From positions 1,680,171 to 1,744,170 of the forward strand of contig JAWPMW010000001.1 in NCBI GenBank assembly GCA_033344735.1: DNA of 64,000 bases, read 5' to 3'. The stretch comes from Gammaproteobacteria bacterium (GTDB lineage: Bacteria > Pseudomonadota > Gammaproteobacteria > UBA4575). The position numbers and the translations under genes were made by a program. The notes under the pieces were generated by a model. It was not told the origin of the DNA, did not search any database, and saw nothing but the letters and a program-made list of their open reading frames with translations. Positions 45,873 to 54,865 of the stretch are shown here, in pieces. How positions within the stretch are numbered: the stretch's first letter is position 1; every line of letters starts with the position of its first letter.

Positions 45873-46043
45873 TAATATTATATGTGAGAAATTTTTAAGA
45901 ACTTTTAAAGCTAGTTATATTTCAGAAACCTAATCTTAGTATACTTGATGTCTGTTAGAGTTTGTAAAGTGATGTTAAGCACACAACATTTTTAATCTAA
46001 ACACTAAGTATTTTAGTATTGTCTATGTTCATATATGCTGACT

Positions 46044-46436
46044 CTAATCCATAACAACATCAAACACACCATGACTGCGTATATAAATAATACAATCTAT
46101 ATCCGCATTAACTGAGAATTGATGTATCGCTTCTTGCTCAGAACTGAAATAACTACCTGCCACTAAAATATTTTTATCATCATTACCCTTAACTTGGTAA
46201 TTTACTTGCCCTTGAATAATGACACCTCGTAGCATTGATTGATTAGAAAGTATTCTGCCAGAAAAGCCAGAAGGCAGCTTTACATATGTTCCATTGAGTT
46301 GATTGCTCAGAGGCTTTCCCCACAGGAACGCCACTTTAGGCGCGTCTTCTAATGAAGTGTTTCCTGATTGCTTGATCCAATGTGTATTAGATGCATCTAA
46401 CCAAACGATATTTGATTCTTCTACATTGTTACTTCG
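46044..46436 (-). pseudogene. 5'-truncated DUF4437 (cupin-like) gene remnant
   Basis: The open frame from the stop codon at 46437-46439 to its end gives about 130 residues but no ATG, and the first possible start (GTG at 46334) leaves only 96. The residues before that GTG, including IVWLDASNTHWIKQ, continue the same family, and KLPSGFSGRILSNQ and AGSYFSSEQEAIHQF follow. This is the C-terminal domain of a DUF4437 protein, which is normally about twice as long. Its broken 5' end is 21 bases from the 3' end of tRNA-Phe, so the truncation probably dates from recombination there. Confidence 0.7.
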
Positions 46437-46457
46437 TTAAATAAGTGGGTGGTAATT

Positions 46458-46533
<76 letters not shown>

Positions 46534-46645
46534 ATAATCAAATTCAATAATATTGCATTATTGATCCAACGCATCTAGTTGAAATTTTCAATCCAGCCTA
46601 CCCTGTTGCTATGCAACCCCGCTATGCTGGCCAGATGCTGATATA

Positions 46646-46693
46646 AATTAAGGTCCGTCCTTGGCGCGATAATTAAATCGCTGATCCTTAATT
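46646..46693 (-). other. Nested inverted repeats between yggX and tRNA-Phe
   Basis: The outer stem AATTAAGG (46646-46653) pairs with CCTTAATT (46686-46693). Inside it GCGAT (46666-46670) pairs with ATCGC (46677-46681) across a 6-base loop. It lies in a 256-base gap downstream of yggX. It may be a small structured RNA, a terminator variant without T-tract, or remnant DNA. Confidence 0.35.
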
Positions 46694-46790
46694 GCAAATT
46701 GAAACTTATATCCGTTTTAAATCAGGAATTTAGAGTTATTCGCTGATGGAAAGGGCGACATTAAACCGGGTCCAGGCTATTGAGTCAACC

Positions 46791-47063
46791 TTACTCTTCT
46801 GGAGCGACAAACTCTTTTGGAATTTCAGAACCTTCCCCAAACAAGAATTTTTCCATCTCTTCTTCTAGGAATTTACGGTTCTTGGGGTCTACTGGGGTTA
46901 ACCGGTACTCATTAATAAGCATAGTTTGATGTCCTACCCAGGACTCCCATGCTTCTTTTGAAATAGTTTCGTAGATTCGTTTGCCTAAATCTCCAGGATA
47001 AGGAGCAAAATCTAAGCCTTCACCTTCTTTACCTATTTTTACGCATTGCACCATTCTAGACAC
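46791..47063 (-). CDS. yggX: Iron(II)-trafficking protein YggX
   Basis: A 90-residue protein with the family sequence MSRMVQCVKIGKEGEGLDFAPYPGDLG, in which the single Cys7 is conserved. Further on are SKEAWESWVGHQTMLINEYRLTPVDPKNRKFLEEEM. It protects iron-sulfur enzymes from oxidation and supports their repair. It lies nine bases after mutY; MutY carries a 4Fe-4S cluster, and the pair is conserved in gammaproteobacteria. Confidence 0.96.
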   Translation of the reverse strand: MSRMVQCVKIGKEGEGLDFAPYPGDLGKRIYETISKEAWESWVGHQTMLINEYRLTPVDPKNRKFLEEEMEKFLFGEGSEIPKEFVAPEE

Positions 47064-47072
47064 GGTGTCTCC

Positions 47073-48122
47073 TTAAATTGCTAGTTGTTTAATCAGTTCA
47101 TTCACAGGTGCTGCCAAACCCACTTGTGAAGAGCCGTGTTTATACCAGACCCAATCATCCGCTTCCATTACCCAGTGTATAGGGGTGTTGTACTCAACTG
47201 ATACGGGTGAAATTTGCAAACGAAAATGACTGAATGTATGAGTGATTTTCGCCAATTTCTGATGTTTTTGTGGCTTCTTTTGGAAGTTACTTAAACACCA
47301 CTCCATTGCACTCTGCTCACTATCGAATTCTGGAAAACTCCATAAACCACCCCATATTCCTTGATTAGGGCGTCGCTGCATTAACAAACCAGCATGTTTA
47401 TTCGCAACCGCCAACATCACTGTATTGCGTAAAGGAATTTTCTTTTTAGGCCTGGAATGAGGCAATTCGTGTTGAAGATCTTTTTCAAACGCCAAACAAT
47501 CATTTTTTACTGGGCAATTTCTACAGTCAGGTTTGGTCCTTGTACATAAGGTCGCCCCTAAGTCCATCATTGCCTGAGTGTATTCTGCACTTCCATTTTT
47601 AGGTGTTAATTGATCTGCAATAGCCCATAGCCTTTTTTCATTAGCTGAGCTTCCAGGCCAACCTTCCATAGCCTGATGACGTGCCAGAACTCTTTTTACA
47701 TTTCCATCAAGAATAGTATGTTTTTGATTAAAACTAAGAGACAGAATGGCGCCAGCAGTGGAGCGACCAATACCTGGCAATGCAATCACTTCATTGATAT
47801 CAGTGGGAAACTCACTCTGATAATTATCACGAATCAATTGTGCAGCTTTATGTAAATTACGCGCGCGCGCGTAATAACCCAAACCCGACCAGTAATGCAA
47901 TACTTCATCTTGCTGCGCATCAGCAAGCTCCTTCACTGTTGCAAACCTTTGCATGAATTTTTCAAAATATGGAATGACTGTGTCTACTTGTGTTTGTTGC
48001 AACATGATTTCAGAAACCCACACGCGGTAAGCACTACGTTGCTGCTGCCAAGGTAATTGTTTACGCCCATGCTTCTGCGCCCAAACAAGTACTCGCTTAG
48101 AAAAAGAAGATTTACTTACCAC
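47073..48122 (-). CDS. mutY: A/G-specific adenine DNA glycosylase MutY
   Basis: Removes adenine mispaired with 8-oxoguanine. The 349-residue protein has the catalytic Glu38 in SEIMLQQTQV, the helix-hairpin-helix LPGIGRSTAGAI at about 115-126, and catalytic Asp139 in ILDGNVKRV. The 4Fe-4S cluster Cys residues are 193, 200, 203 and 209 (spacing 6, 2, 5). The C-terminal Nudix-like domain is from about 230 and reads out 8-oxoguanine. It overlaps the upstream START-like gene by 11 bases and is followed by yggX. Confidence 0.97.
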   Translation of the reverse strand: MVSKSSFSKRVLVWAQKHGRKQLPWQQQRSAYRVWVSEIMLQQTQVDTVIPYFEKFMQRFATVKELADAQQDEVLHYWSGLGYYARARNLHKAAQLIRDNYQSEFPTDINEVIALPGIGRSTAGAILSLSFNQKHTILDGNVKRVLARHQAMEGWPGSSANEKRLWAIADQLTPKNGSAEYTQAMMDLGATLCTRTKPDCRNCPVKNDCLAFEKDLQHELPHSRPKKKIPLRNTVMLAVANKHAGLLMQRRPNQGIWGGLWSFPEFDSEQSAMEWCLSNFQKKPQKHQKLAKITHTFSHFRLQISPVSVEYNTPIHWVMEADDWVWYKHGSSQVGLAAPVNELIKQLAI

Positions 48123-48663
48123 TGGTAGAGAGTAAAGAATTTATCTTGTTTGCCGTATATCGTAATTGAGTGCGCAATTGTTGCTTCAACATATATGGGC
48201 CAACAAATGGCGGTAACCAGAAGTCAGGCACCATCGATGCCTGATAATTTACAAATGTACTTTGATCCTGCTCGGTAAAGGTCCAACGTGTATAGCCTGA
48301 TTTAAAATTACTTAACTCAGGCACAAATGTTGTCTCTATGGTTAAATTATTTTTGACTTGAGCATCTTCAACGCGAATAATTTTTTTGCAGAAAAAAAGC
48401 ATACAACCTTCCGTGACTAGCTCTACTCGCGTAATAGTTACAACATCATGTGGCAATATACGGCTTTTTTTAATTAAAGGATTAAGTTGAGTCAGATTAT
48501 TATAGTCAGTAATGATAGCGTGAACTCGATGTGCTGGCGCATGTGCTAGAAACTGCATATTGAATATGTACCTGTTACCACCCTCACGGCTAACTTCAAC
48601 CGCAATGTCGTTGGCATGGGCCACTGAAATGATAATCAGCAGCCCAACAAGCCATTTCTTCAT
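48112..48663 (-). CDS. Exported SRPBCC/START-like protein
   Basis: A 183-residue protein with a signal peptide (about 1-17, ending VAHA). The rest matches the START/polyketide-cyclase (SRPBCC) fold, with AHAPAHRVHAIITDYNNLTQLNPLIKKSRILP near residue 40, a Cys pair CMLFFC at about 108-113, and FVPELSNFKSGYTRWTF. Such proteins bind hydrophobic ligands; the family's role is not known. It lies between mutY, overlapping by 11 bases, and the AsmA-like gene, whose stop is shared with its start. Confidence 0.82.
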   Translation of the reverse strand: MKKWLVGLLIIISVAHANDIAVEVSREGGNRYIFNMQFLAHAPAHRVHAIITDYNNLTQLNPLIKKSRILPHDVVTITRVELVTEGCMLFFCKKIIRVEDAQVKNNLTIETTFVPELSNFKSGYTRWTFTEQDQSTFVNYQASMVPDFWLPPFVGPYMLKQQLRTQLRYTANKINSLLSTSGK

Positions 48664-50480
48664 TAGAACAACTTAAGTCCTTTTAACTTATCTTTAACTT
48701 TATCGTTAACTTTTTCTTTTATTTCTTCTTTCTTTTCTTCGACAACCTGTTTTTGCTTTTCACCCAAAGCAGCTTTTAAATCAATGCCATATTTAGGCTT
48801 TTCAAATGGACCTCTTATTGTAACAGGAATTGCTGCTTTACCTGGCTCGTCTGATAATCCAATAGCCATGACATAATCCAAATTAGATTCACCAATATTA
48901 ATATCACCCTTTCCATTACCATAAATCAAAGGCGTAATTAGTTTCAGATCATTATTATTCGCCACACCATTTTGAATTATGAAAGTGCCTGACAAAGAAT
49001 CAAAAACAAGTTCTTCTCCTGCAGGCTTAGGCTCCCTACCTTTCAAGAAGGCAATTGCTCTCTCAACATTTTTTGCCAACTTCTCACTTTGAAGTGCGCC
49101 TTCTGCAGCTTTAAAGCTAGCATTACCATTAAGACGTTTTGTTAGCGTTGATGGGCGATCCCCAGACGTAGTAACTTTAAAAGTCATTTCTGTTTTGCCG
49201 CGAATAATAGATTTACCGTCTTCAGATAAATCAGCCATAAGGCCTTCCACTGCTAGGTTTTTTAAATCGCTGCTTGCCGAATAACTCGGTGTATTACCAC
49301 TGACATTTAATCCAGCACTTCCACTATAAGCACCTTGATATAAATTCATGGTTAATGGATCTAAATTAATCACACCCCCTTTACCATTAATTTTGGCCAC
49401 GAGGTCTGTCATCGTTAGACCAGATGCTAGTAATTTTCCAACGTTCAGTGAACCATCTATATTTAAAGATCGCAGCATATCAACAGGCAGCTCGATTTTT
49501 GCATCCTCCTCTGTGCTAGCACTAGATGGCTGCGCTGAACTATCACTTGCAGGCACTATCTTAGCCAAATCAATCTCATCTGAGTGTAATGCAAATTTTA
49601 TATTCGGCCTAGAAAAGGATTTAACACTTAAATTTCCATCTAGCGCGATATCTGCAAGACTAATATCGATAGGGTCTAACTTTAAAGACTCGCTTTTCAA
49701 GTTAGCCTCAACATTACTATTTACCTTTAAATTCAACTCGCCATTTGGCAGAGTGTCCCCTTGCGCGTCAACAGCTAAAACAAGGTCTGTTAATTGATAA
49801 ACCGCAGTACTTACATTTAATCGTGCATTGGTATTCAAATCTATATCTGCAGTTAATGGTGGGTTAGTTTGATTTAACCCAAGCTGAACGCTTATTTTTG
49901 ATGGCTTACCACTTCCGACAGAACCTGTTTTCAATTCTATTGGATTTAATGTTATTTTGTTGCCTGCTTGTTGGTCATCATAAACTACCTGCGAGTCAGT
50001 AATATGAATGCCTGCAACTTCTAATCCTATATCAGTGCTATCACTTGATGATGCCGATGCATCAGTGGCATTACTTGAATTAGAAGAAAGATCATCCCAG
50101 TTTGTTTTGCCATTCTTGTTTTTCTGCAAATTAACACGCAGACCTTTAAGCTCAATAGTGTCTGCTTGTACTTTCATCTTCAGAAGACTTAGGAGATCAA
50201 CACTGACCCCAACTTTATCAACGCTAGCAAAGGGTTCATTACCAAAACCTTTAGCATTACTAAATTCAGCTTGACCTAGTTTCACACCTAACTTAGGAAA
50301 GAATGAAAATCCTATATCACCATCTAATTTTAGATCACGGCCGGTTGCATCTTTAACAGCAGAAATGATGCTGTCTTTATGGTCATTGGGATCCACCGTC
50401 GCAACTAAAATTGCCGCTCCGGCAACAAACACTACGATCAATATGACTAAGGCAATAATTAAGTACTTTATTATTTTCAT
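48663..50480 (-). CDS. AsmA-family protein
   Basis: A 605-residue protein with one N-terminal helix (IKYLIIALVILIVVFVAGAAILV, about 3-27) and a large periplasmic beta-rich domain. The AsmA N-terminal domain is at about 30-150, with DATGRDLKLDGDIGFSFFPKLGV. A repeated NLKL/LDP pattern runs through the middle, and the C-terminal AsmA_2-like region is at about 430-560 with RPSTLTKRLNGNASFKAAEGAL. The final 45 residues are a Lys/Glu-rich coil. AsmA-like proteins help phospholipid transport to the outer membrane. It is adjacent to mutY and yggX, as in Pseudomonas. Confidence 0.9.
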   Translation of the reverse strand: MKIIKYLIIALVILIVVFVAGAAILVATVDPNDHKDSIISAVKDATGRDLKLDGDIGFSFFPKLGVKLGQAEFSNAKGFGNEPFASVDKVGVSVDLLSLLKMKVQADTIELKGLRVNLQKNKNGKTNWDDLSSNSSNATDASASSSDSTDIGLEVAGIHITDSQVVYDDQQAGNKITLNPIELKTGSVGSGKPSKISVQLGLNQTNPPLTADIDLNTNARLNVSTAVYQLTDLVLAVDAQGDTLPNGELNLKVNSNVEANLKSESLKLDPIDISLADIALDGNLSVKSFSRPNIKFALHSDEIDLAKIVPASDSSAQPSSASTEEDAKIELPVDMLRSLNIDGSLNVGKLLASGLTMTDLVAKINGKGGVINLDPLTMNLYQGAYSGSAGLNVSGNTPSYSASSDLKNLAVEGLMADLSEDGKSIIRGKTEMTFKVTTSGDRPSTLTKRLNGNASFKAAEGALQSEKLAKNVERAIAFLKGREPKPAGEELVFDSLSGTFIIQNGVANNNDLKLITPLIYGNGKGDINIGESNLDYVMAIGLSDEPGKAAIPVTIRGPFEKPKYGIDLKAALGEKQKQVVEEKKEEIKEKVNDKVKDKLKGLKLF

Positions 50481-50521
50481 TATGGTTACTCCTCAACCTA
50501 ATATTTACATTGTTACAGTTA

Positions 50522-50998
50522 TTAATCTCTCGTCCAGGCGCCTGACTTACCACCTTGTTTTTCTAATAATTGGATATCTGACATCGTCATGCCGCGATCA
50601 ACAGCCTTGCACATATCATAAATAGTCAGCAGTGCAATTTGCACTGCTGTTAATGCTTCCATCTCTACACCGGTAGGACCGGTAGTTTTAACTGCAACTG
50701 TGCAATGCACATGGTTAGTTTCTGCTTCACAAGTGAAATTCACTTTCACAGAGGAAAGGGATAGAGGATGACAAAGTGGTACTAAATCAGAAGTTTTCTT
50801 GGCCGCCATAATACCTGCAATTCTAGCGATCCCTAGTACATCACCTTTTTTATGTCCCCCCTCTCGAATAAGGGCTAATGTATCAGCACGCATAGCAATA
50901 CGCCCCTCTGCCACTGCGATTCGTTGAGTTAATGGTTTTTCGCCCACATCAACCATGTGAGCCTCACCGGCGTTATTAAAATGCGTTAACTGATTCAT
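50522..50998 (-). CDS. moaC: Cyclic pyranopterin monophosphate synthase MoaC
   Basis: Second enzyme of molybdenum cofactor synthesis: it converts the MoaA product to cyclic pyranopterin monophosphate. The 158-residue protein has [15 protein letters not shown], in which the His is catalytic, and [32 protein letters not shown]. The length is typical. It is divergent from moaD, with about 100 bases between them, and no other moa genes are in the window. Confidence 0.96.
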   Translation of the reverse strand: MNQLTHFNNAGEAHMVDVGEKPLTQRIAVAEGRIAMRADTLALIREGGHKKGDVLGIARIAGIMAAKKTSDLVPLCHPLSLSSVKVNFTCEAETNHVHCTVAVKTTGPTGVEMEALTAVQIALLTIYDMCKAVDRGMTMSDIQLLEKQGGKSGAWTRD

Positions 50999-51103
50999 TA
51001 TGGTGGTGTCTTATTGTATTTATTTTGCTGGCACTTATTATTGTCAGTGATACTGAATAATGGTAGATGATACACCAACTCACGAATCAGAATTATTTCG
51101 AAT

Positions 51104-51337
51104 ATGACAATTAATGTACTATTTTTTGCCAGCCTAAGAGAACAGTTAGGTAACGGAGAAGCACAACTCCCCTTCAAGCCCGATTTAACCGTTGAAGATG
51201 TGTGGAATCTGAGCACGAATCAACGTGTATTGCCAGCAAATCTCCTAGTCGCAGTGAACCAGGAATATGTCAGCTTCAATCAGCCTGTGGAAGATGGCGA
51301 TGAAGTCGCATTTTTCCCTCCAGTAACGGGAGGTTAG
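51104..51337 (+). CDS. moaD: Molybdopterin synthase sulfur carrier subunit MoaD
   Basis: A 77-residue ubiquitin-like protein. The C-terminus ends in the functional Gly-Gly (PPVTGG), which becomes a thiocarboxylate to supply sulfur. The N-terminal MTINVLFFASLREQLG is the family pattern, and EDGDEVAFFPP precedes the tail. It is divergent from moaC and convergent with the HtrA-type gene, six bases away. MoaE, its partner, must lie elsewhere. Confidence 0.93.
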   Translation: MTINVLFFASLREQLGNGEAQLPFKPDLTVEDVWNLSTNQRVLPANLLVAVNQEYVSFNQPVEDGDEVAFFPPVTGG

Positions 51338-51343
51338 GCGCTA

Positions 51344-52723
51344 TCACCTAATTAAAATAAATAATCCACGATTCCCACGTTGGATATTCAGCAATAATCC
51401 ACGTGATTCAATTTCAATCGCTTGCTCCAATTCTTGAAATGTACTCACCAGCCGTTTATTCACTGACAATATAATATCGCCTTTACGCAACCCTGAACTT
51501 CCTGCTGGGCTACCTGGCTCTAGTTTAGAAATTAATATCACCTGGGTCGCTTCACCATTGCGCTGCTGGACTGCAGTCATGGTTAATTCCGCGCCTGTTA
51601 ACTTTTTGGATAATTTTTTACCCTTAATCGATTTTGATTGTTTTTCAGCAATCTTTGCTACTAGACGTTTTTGTTTGCCGCCACGAATAATATCAATTTC
51701 TATTTTTGTACCTACGCGAATTAATCCGATCACATTGCGAACGTCTGCTGAATCTTCAACCGGATCTCCATTCACCGCAACAATCACATCACCCGCACGC
51801 ATGCCTGCTTTTTCAGCTGTGGAATCATCCTCTACTCTTGCGACGACCACACCTTTACGTTGATCAATATCGAATGCTTCTGCAAGTTCTGGTGTTAAGT
51901 CTTGGGCAGTAAATCCTAGCCGCCCTCGTTTTACTTCACCGTGTTCAATTAACTGCGCAATAATCTGTTGAGCCATATTTACAGGGATTGCAAAACCGAT
52001 TCCAACACTTCCTCCATTTGGGCCAACGATTGCCGTGTTAATACCAATTAACTCGCCACGCAAATTAACTAGCGCACCACCAGAGTTTCCAGGATTAATA
52101 GATGCATCGGTTTGAATAAAGTCTTCGTATGATTCAATACCTAGACCACTGCGACCAAGTGCACTAACAATTCCCGACGTAACTGTTTGCCCTAGACCGA
52201 ACGGATTCCCGATCGCCACCACAAAGTCACCTACACGCAACGCATTTGAGTCAGCGGTTTTAATTTCTGTGAGATTATTTGCGTCAACTTGAATAATGGC
52301 AACATCTGCTCCGGGATCTCTGCCGACAATAGTTGCCTCTAACTTTCTACCATCACTTAAGGTGACAACAATGTCATCAGCTTTTTCGATCACATGATTA
52401 TTGGTAACGATATAGCCTTCTTTTGCATCAAGAATTACTCCAGAACCTAATCCTGTACGTTTACGTTCACGACGTTGTTGCGGCACATCAAAAAATCGGC
52501 GAAAGAATGGGTCATTAAATAATGGACTTTGTTGAACAACGGTTCCAGACGTCGCAATATTCACTACGCTAGGCGTAACCTTTTCCAACATCGGCGCCAG
52601 TGTTGGCAACGGCTCTCCACCTACACTCATAGGCAAACCCGCCGTTGCAATATTAGATATTATTGTTAGGCTAGCTATGACAGCCAAACAGGCAGCTAAT
52701 ATTTTTTTTATTTTATAGCTCAT
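51344..52723 (-). CDS. degQ: HtrA/DegQ-type periplasmic serine protease
   Basis: A 459-residue exported protease with quality-control function in the periplasm. A signal sequence (about 1-28) is followed by the trypsin-like domain with catalytic His110 (TNNHVIEKADD), Asp140 (DPGADVAIIQV) and Ser214 (NPGNSGGALV). Two PDZ domains follow (about 265-355 and 370-455), each with a GDVI or GDII motif. The second PDZ is preceded by a basic linker. It could be DegP, DegQ or the shorter-linker MucD type; the two PDZ domains rule out DegS. It is convergent with moaD. Confidence 0.93.
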   Translation of the reverse strand: MSYKIKKILAACLAVIASLTIISNIATAGLPMSVGGEPLPTLAPMLEKVTPSVVNIATSGTVVQQSPLFNDPFFRRFFDVPQQRRERKRTGLGSGVILDAKEGYIVTNNHVIEKADDIVVTLSDGRKLEATIVGRDPGADVAIIQVDANNLTEIKTADSNALRVGDFVVAIGNPFGLGQTVTSGIVSALGRSGLGIESYEDFIQTDASINPGNSGGALVNLRGELIGINTAIVGPNGGSVGIGFAIPVNMAQQIIAQLIEHGEVKRGRLGFTAQDLTPELAEAFDIDQRKGVVVARVEDDSTAEKAGMRAGDVIVAVNGDPVEDSADVRNVIGLIRVGTKIEIDIIRGGKQKRLVAKIAEKQSKSIKGKKLSKKLTGAELTMTAVQQRNGEATQVILISKLEPGSPAGSSGLRKGDIILSVNKRLVSTFQELEQAIEIESRGLLLNIQRGNRGLFILIR

Positions 52724-52795
52724 ATTTTTCGCATAATTTTTGTTACTGCTAACATCTAAGAGTTAATAAATTTTATTCAGTTCCATTATTGGAAT

Positions 52796-53704
52796 TTATG
52801 GCGTCCTCGGATTAAAGGAAAATTTATTTTTCATTTGCTTATAAAAATCTTTTTCTTCATCATTACTAGCCGGTGGCGTTACAATATTAAGGCGCACATA
52901 AAGATCACCCGCCGGGCGGCCAGGCATACCCTTTCCTGTTAAACGCATTTTACGTCCAGATTTTGAATTTGCAGGAATTTTTATTTCAACTTGTCCATCC
53001 AGGGTAGACACAGGTACTTTTTCTCCTAGCGCTGCTTCCCAGGGTGCAATATTAACATTGACGTAGACATCTTTACCTTCAACCTCGAACTCTGCATCAT
53101 TTACAACTGATACTTCTAAATAAAGATCACCATTGGGGCCGCCATTGATTCCTGGTGAACCTTGTCCACTAAGACGAATTTTTTTGCCGCTAGAAATACC
53201 TTTAGGAATTTTTACTTGTAATGACTTACCGCCTGCTAAACGTATCGTTCTGTTCGCGCCATTAAACGCATCGCGAATTGATACATTAATGCTAGCAGTT
53301 TGATCATGTCCTGCTTGTTGAAATGAATGATGTCCCGCACCTGTTGATTGGCCAAACCCACCGCCAAACATACTTTCAAAAAAATCACTAAATCCGCTTG
53401 CGTTATCAAAGCTGCCACCATGATTTCCAAATCCACCAAATCCAGCCTGCTCCCAACCTGGTGGCGGATTAAAATCTTGTCCCGCCTTCCAGTTTGCACC
53501 TAATTGATCATACGACTGACGCTTTTGCGCATCTTTAAGCACTTCATATGCTTCGCCCAATTCTTTAAAACGCTTTTCCGCATCAGGCTCCTTACTCACA
53601 TCTGGATGATACTTGCGCGCAAGACGTCGATAAGATTTCTTAATCTCATCTTCACTCGCGCCACGTTCTACACCGAGAATTTTGTAATAATCTTTATATT
53701 CCAT
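52796..53704 (-). CDS. cbpA: CbpA-like DnaJ-class co-chaperone
   Basis: A 302-residue DnaK co-chaperone starting at [20 protein letters not shown] (53704); a longer frame starts 16 codons earlier. The J domain (about 1-65) has [13 protein letters not shown] with the HPD motif. A Gly/Phe-rich linker (about 80-130) follows with repeated GGFG segments. The C-terminal half has two beta domains with [19 protein letters not shown] and the matching [21 protein letters not shown]. It has no zinc-finger Cys motifs, which separates it from DnaJ. It is downstream of hsp20, past a strong hairpin. Confidence 0.93.
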   Translation of the reverse strand: MEYKDYYKILGVERGASEDEIKKSYRRLARKYHPDVSKEPDAEKRFKELGEAYEVLKDAQKRQSYDQLGANWKAGQDFNPPPGWEQAGFGGFGNHGGSFDNASGFSDFFESMFGGGFGQSTGAGHHSFQQAGHDQTASINVSIRDAFNGANRTIRLAGGKSLQVKIPKGISSGKKIRLSGQGSPGINGGPNGDLYLEVSVVNDAEFEVEGKDVYVNVNIAPWEAALGEKVPVSTLDGQVEIKIPANSKSGRKMRLTGKGMPGRPAGDLYVRLNIVTPPASNDEEKDFYKQMKNKFSFNPRTP

Positions 53705-53726
53705 GCTTTTAAATTTCTTAACTAAA

Positions 53727-53750
53727 GACGCCGCGGATTTACGCGGCGTC
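53727..53750 (-). terminator. Strong GC-rich hairpin between hsp20 and cbpA
   Basis: A perfect 9-base stem (GACGCCGCG at 53727-53735 with CGCGGCGTC at 53742-53750) with a 6-base loop lies 23 bases before the cbpA start and 44 bases after the hsp20 stop. On the minus strand it is followed by TTTAG and AT-rich sequence, so it is at best a weak intrinsic terminator. It could give partial termination, so that cbpA is made at a lower level than hsp20 from the heat-shock promoter. Confidence 0.6.
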
Positions 53751-53794
53751 ATTCATCCTTGCGTTATACTTAAAAAGTATCGCTTCCTATGCGA

Positions 53795-54217
53795 CTACTG
53801 CACTTTGATTTTCTTTTGTGATTTTTCTTGCTTAGGTACGCGCACTTCTAGTACGCCATGTTCACTCTTAGCAGTGATATTATCCGCATCAATATTCTCA
53901 GGCATGCGAAAGCTTCTTAGGAAACCGCCGTAAGATCTCTCTAGACGCTTATAACCATCGTGATCACTTTCAGAATTGTCGCTGCGTTCACCTTTTAGCG
54001 TTAACGCACCATCTTCAAATACTATTTCTATATCCTTACGATCAACGCCAGGCAAATCCGCTTTTAAAATGTAGTGATCCTCACGCTCTATAACATCTAC
54101 ACTCGGCATCCAACGCGAAGCGTTTTCTAGTTGCCCATTAGCGGCTGATAGCCAGTTTTCTATGTTATTGAATTCACGCCATAGACTTGTTGGTTGCACA
54201 TTCATTCTTGCTAACAT
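53795..54217 (-). CDS. Hsp20-family small heat-shock protein
   Basis: A 140-residue alpha-crystallin-type holdase. The start at 54217 is chosen over a TTG at 54232 and Met codons between, because GGAG lies nine bases upstream of it. The alpha-crystallin domain runs from about residue 40 to 130 with PSVDVIEREDHYILKADLPGVDRKDIEI, LTLKGERS and RSYGGFLRSFRMPENIDADNI, ending with the LEVRVPK strand. A sigma-32-like promoter lies about 80 bases upstream of the start. It lies upstream of the co-chaperone cbpA. Confidence 0.95.
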   Translation of the reverse strand: MLARMNVQPTSLWREFNNIENWLSAANGQLENASRWMPSVDVIEREDHYILKADLPGVDRKDIEIVFEDGALTLKGERSDNSESDHDGYKRLERSYGGFLRSFRMPENIDADNITAKSEHGVLEVRVPKQEKSQKKIKVQ

Positions 54218-54298
54218 AATCATCATCTCCAAATTTATTGCTTAATTACTACATTGGGCTAACTATTTGAAAATTCAAGCCCGCCTCATATGTTATAA

Positions 54299-54326
54299 AT
54301 ATGGTGGTGATTACATATATTTCAAG
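54299..54326 (-). promoter_or_regulatory. Sigma-32 (heat-shock) promoter of hsp20
   Basis: On the minus strand CTTGAAA (54326-54320) and CACCATAT (54306-54299) are separated by 13 bases. The consensus is CTTGAAA and CCCCATNT with a 12- to 14-base spacer, so only one position differs. It lies in the hsp20 upstream region. Confidence 0.85.
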
Positions 54327-54352
54327 TCCTGTAGGACAAAATTTTTTGCTAT

Positions 54353-54835
54353 TTAGTTACTCTCAAAGCGACCCGCATCACGATTTTTCCTCACTTCATC
54401 AGCGTCGAATAATTGCCCACTCATAGCTATGTAAATACCCTTAGGTAAAATGCTTACTGCTGACGTTGCAAAACCAACATTATATACCGCATCACTATCT
54501 TTAAACCTTGCTGGCTGCATTGCTCCAACTAGAACTATTGTTTTATCAGACACCCCTTTTAACGCTTGCGCCGTTTCAACCATCGTATCTGTACCATGCG
54601 TGATCACTATTTTATTACACACTTCCGCTTTAACTTTAGTGACAATATGCTCACGATCTTGATCAGTAATATCTAAACTGTCTTTCTTTAAAATGCTTTC
54701 AATATCATATGAAAAATTAACGCCCGCCTGTTTTAATATCCATTCAACCTGCGGTTCACCAATTTGGTAATCACTCAACGCATCGTAATAGACTTTATCA
54801 AACGTCCCGCCAGTACATAATATTTTTAAATCCAT
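54353..54835 (-). CDS. Asparaginase N-terminal-domain protein (half-length)
   Basis: A 160-residue protein corresponding to only the N-terminal domain of a type I/II L-asparaginase. Both catalytic segments are present: CTGGTFDK near residue 7 and VITHGTDTMVETA at about 77-89, followed by LVGAMQP. The second domain of about 150 residues that completes a normal asparaginase is missing, and the frame stops with the last residues ESN. Stand-alone proteins of this size exist, so it may be a real single-domain protein rather than a fragment. The function is uncertain. Confidence 0.8.
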   Translation of the reverse strand: MDLKILCTGGTFDKVYYDALSDYQIGEPQVEWILKQAGVNFSYDIESILKKDSLDITDQDREHIVTKVKAEVCNKIVITHGTDTMVETAQALKGVSDKTIVLVGAMQPARFKDSDAVYNVGFATSAVSILPKGIYIAMSGQLFDADEVRKNRDAGRFESN

Positions 54836-54865
54836 AGTAATTTTTCCTAAAGCAGTTTTAAATAA

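Noticed and set aside
49348-49797. 149-residue plus-strand frame opposite the AsmA-like gene
   Set aside because: The AsmA-like frame is continuous and typical; this frame is low-complexity Ser/Leu-rich as expected of an antisense shadow.
54321-54346. Hairpin GTCC/GGAC followed by a T-run as a terminator
   Set aside because: The stem is only four to five bases, and its T-run is on the plus strand, where no upstream gene needs a terminator; it overlaps the hsp20 promoter region on the other strand.
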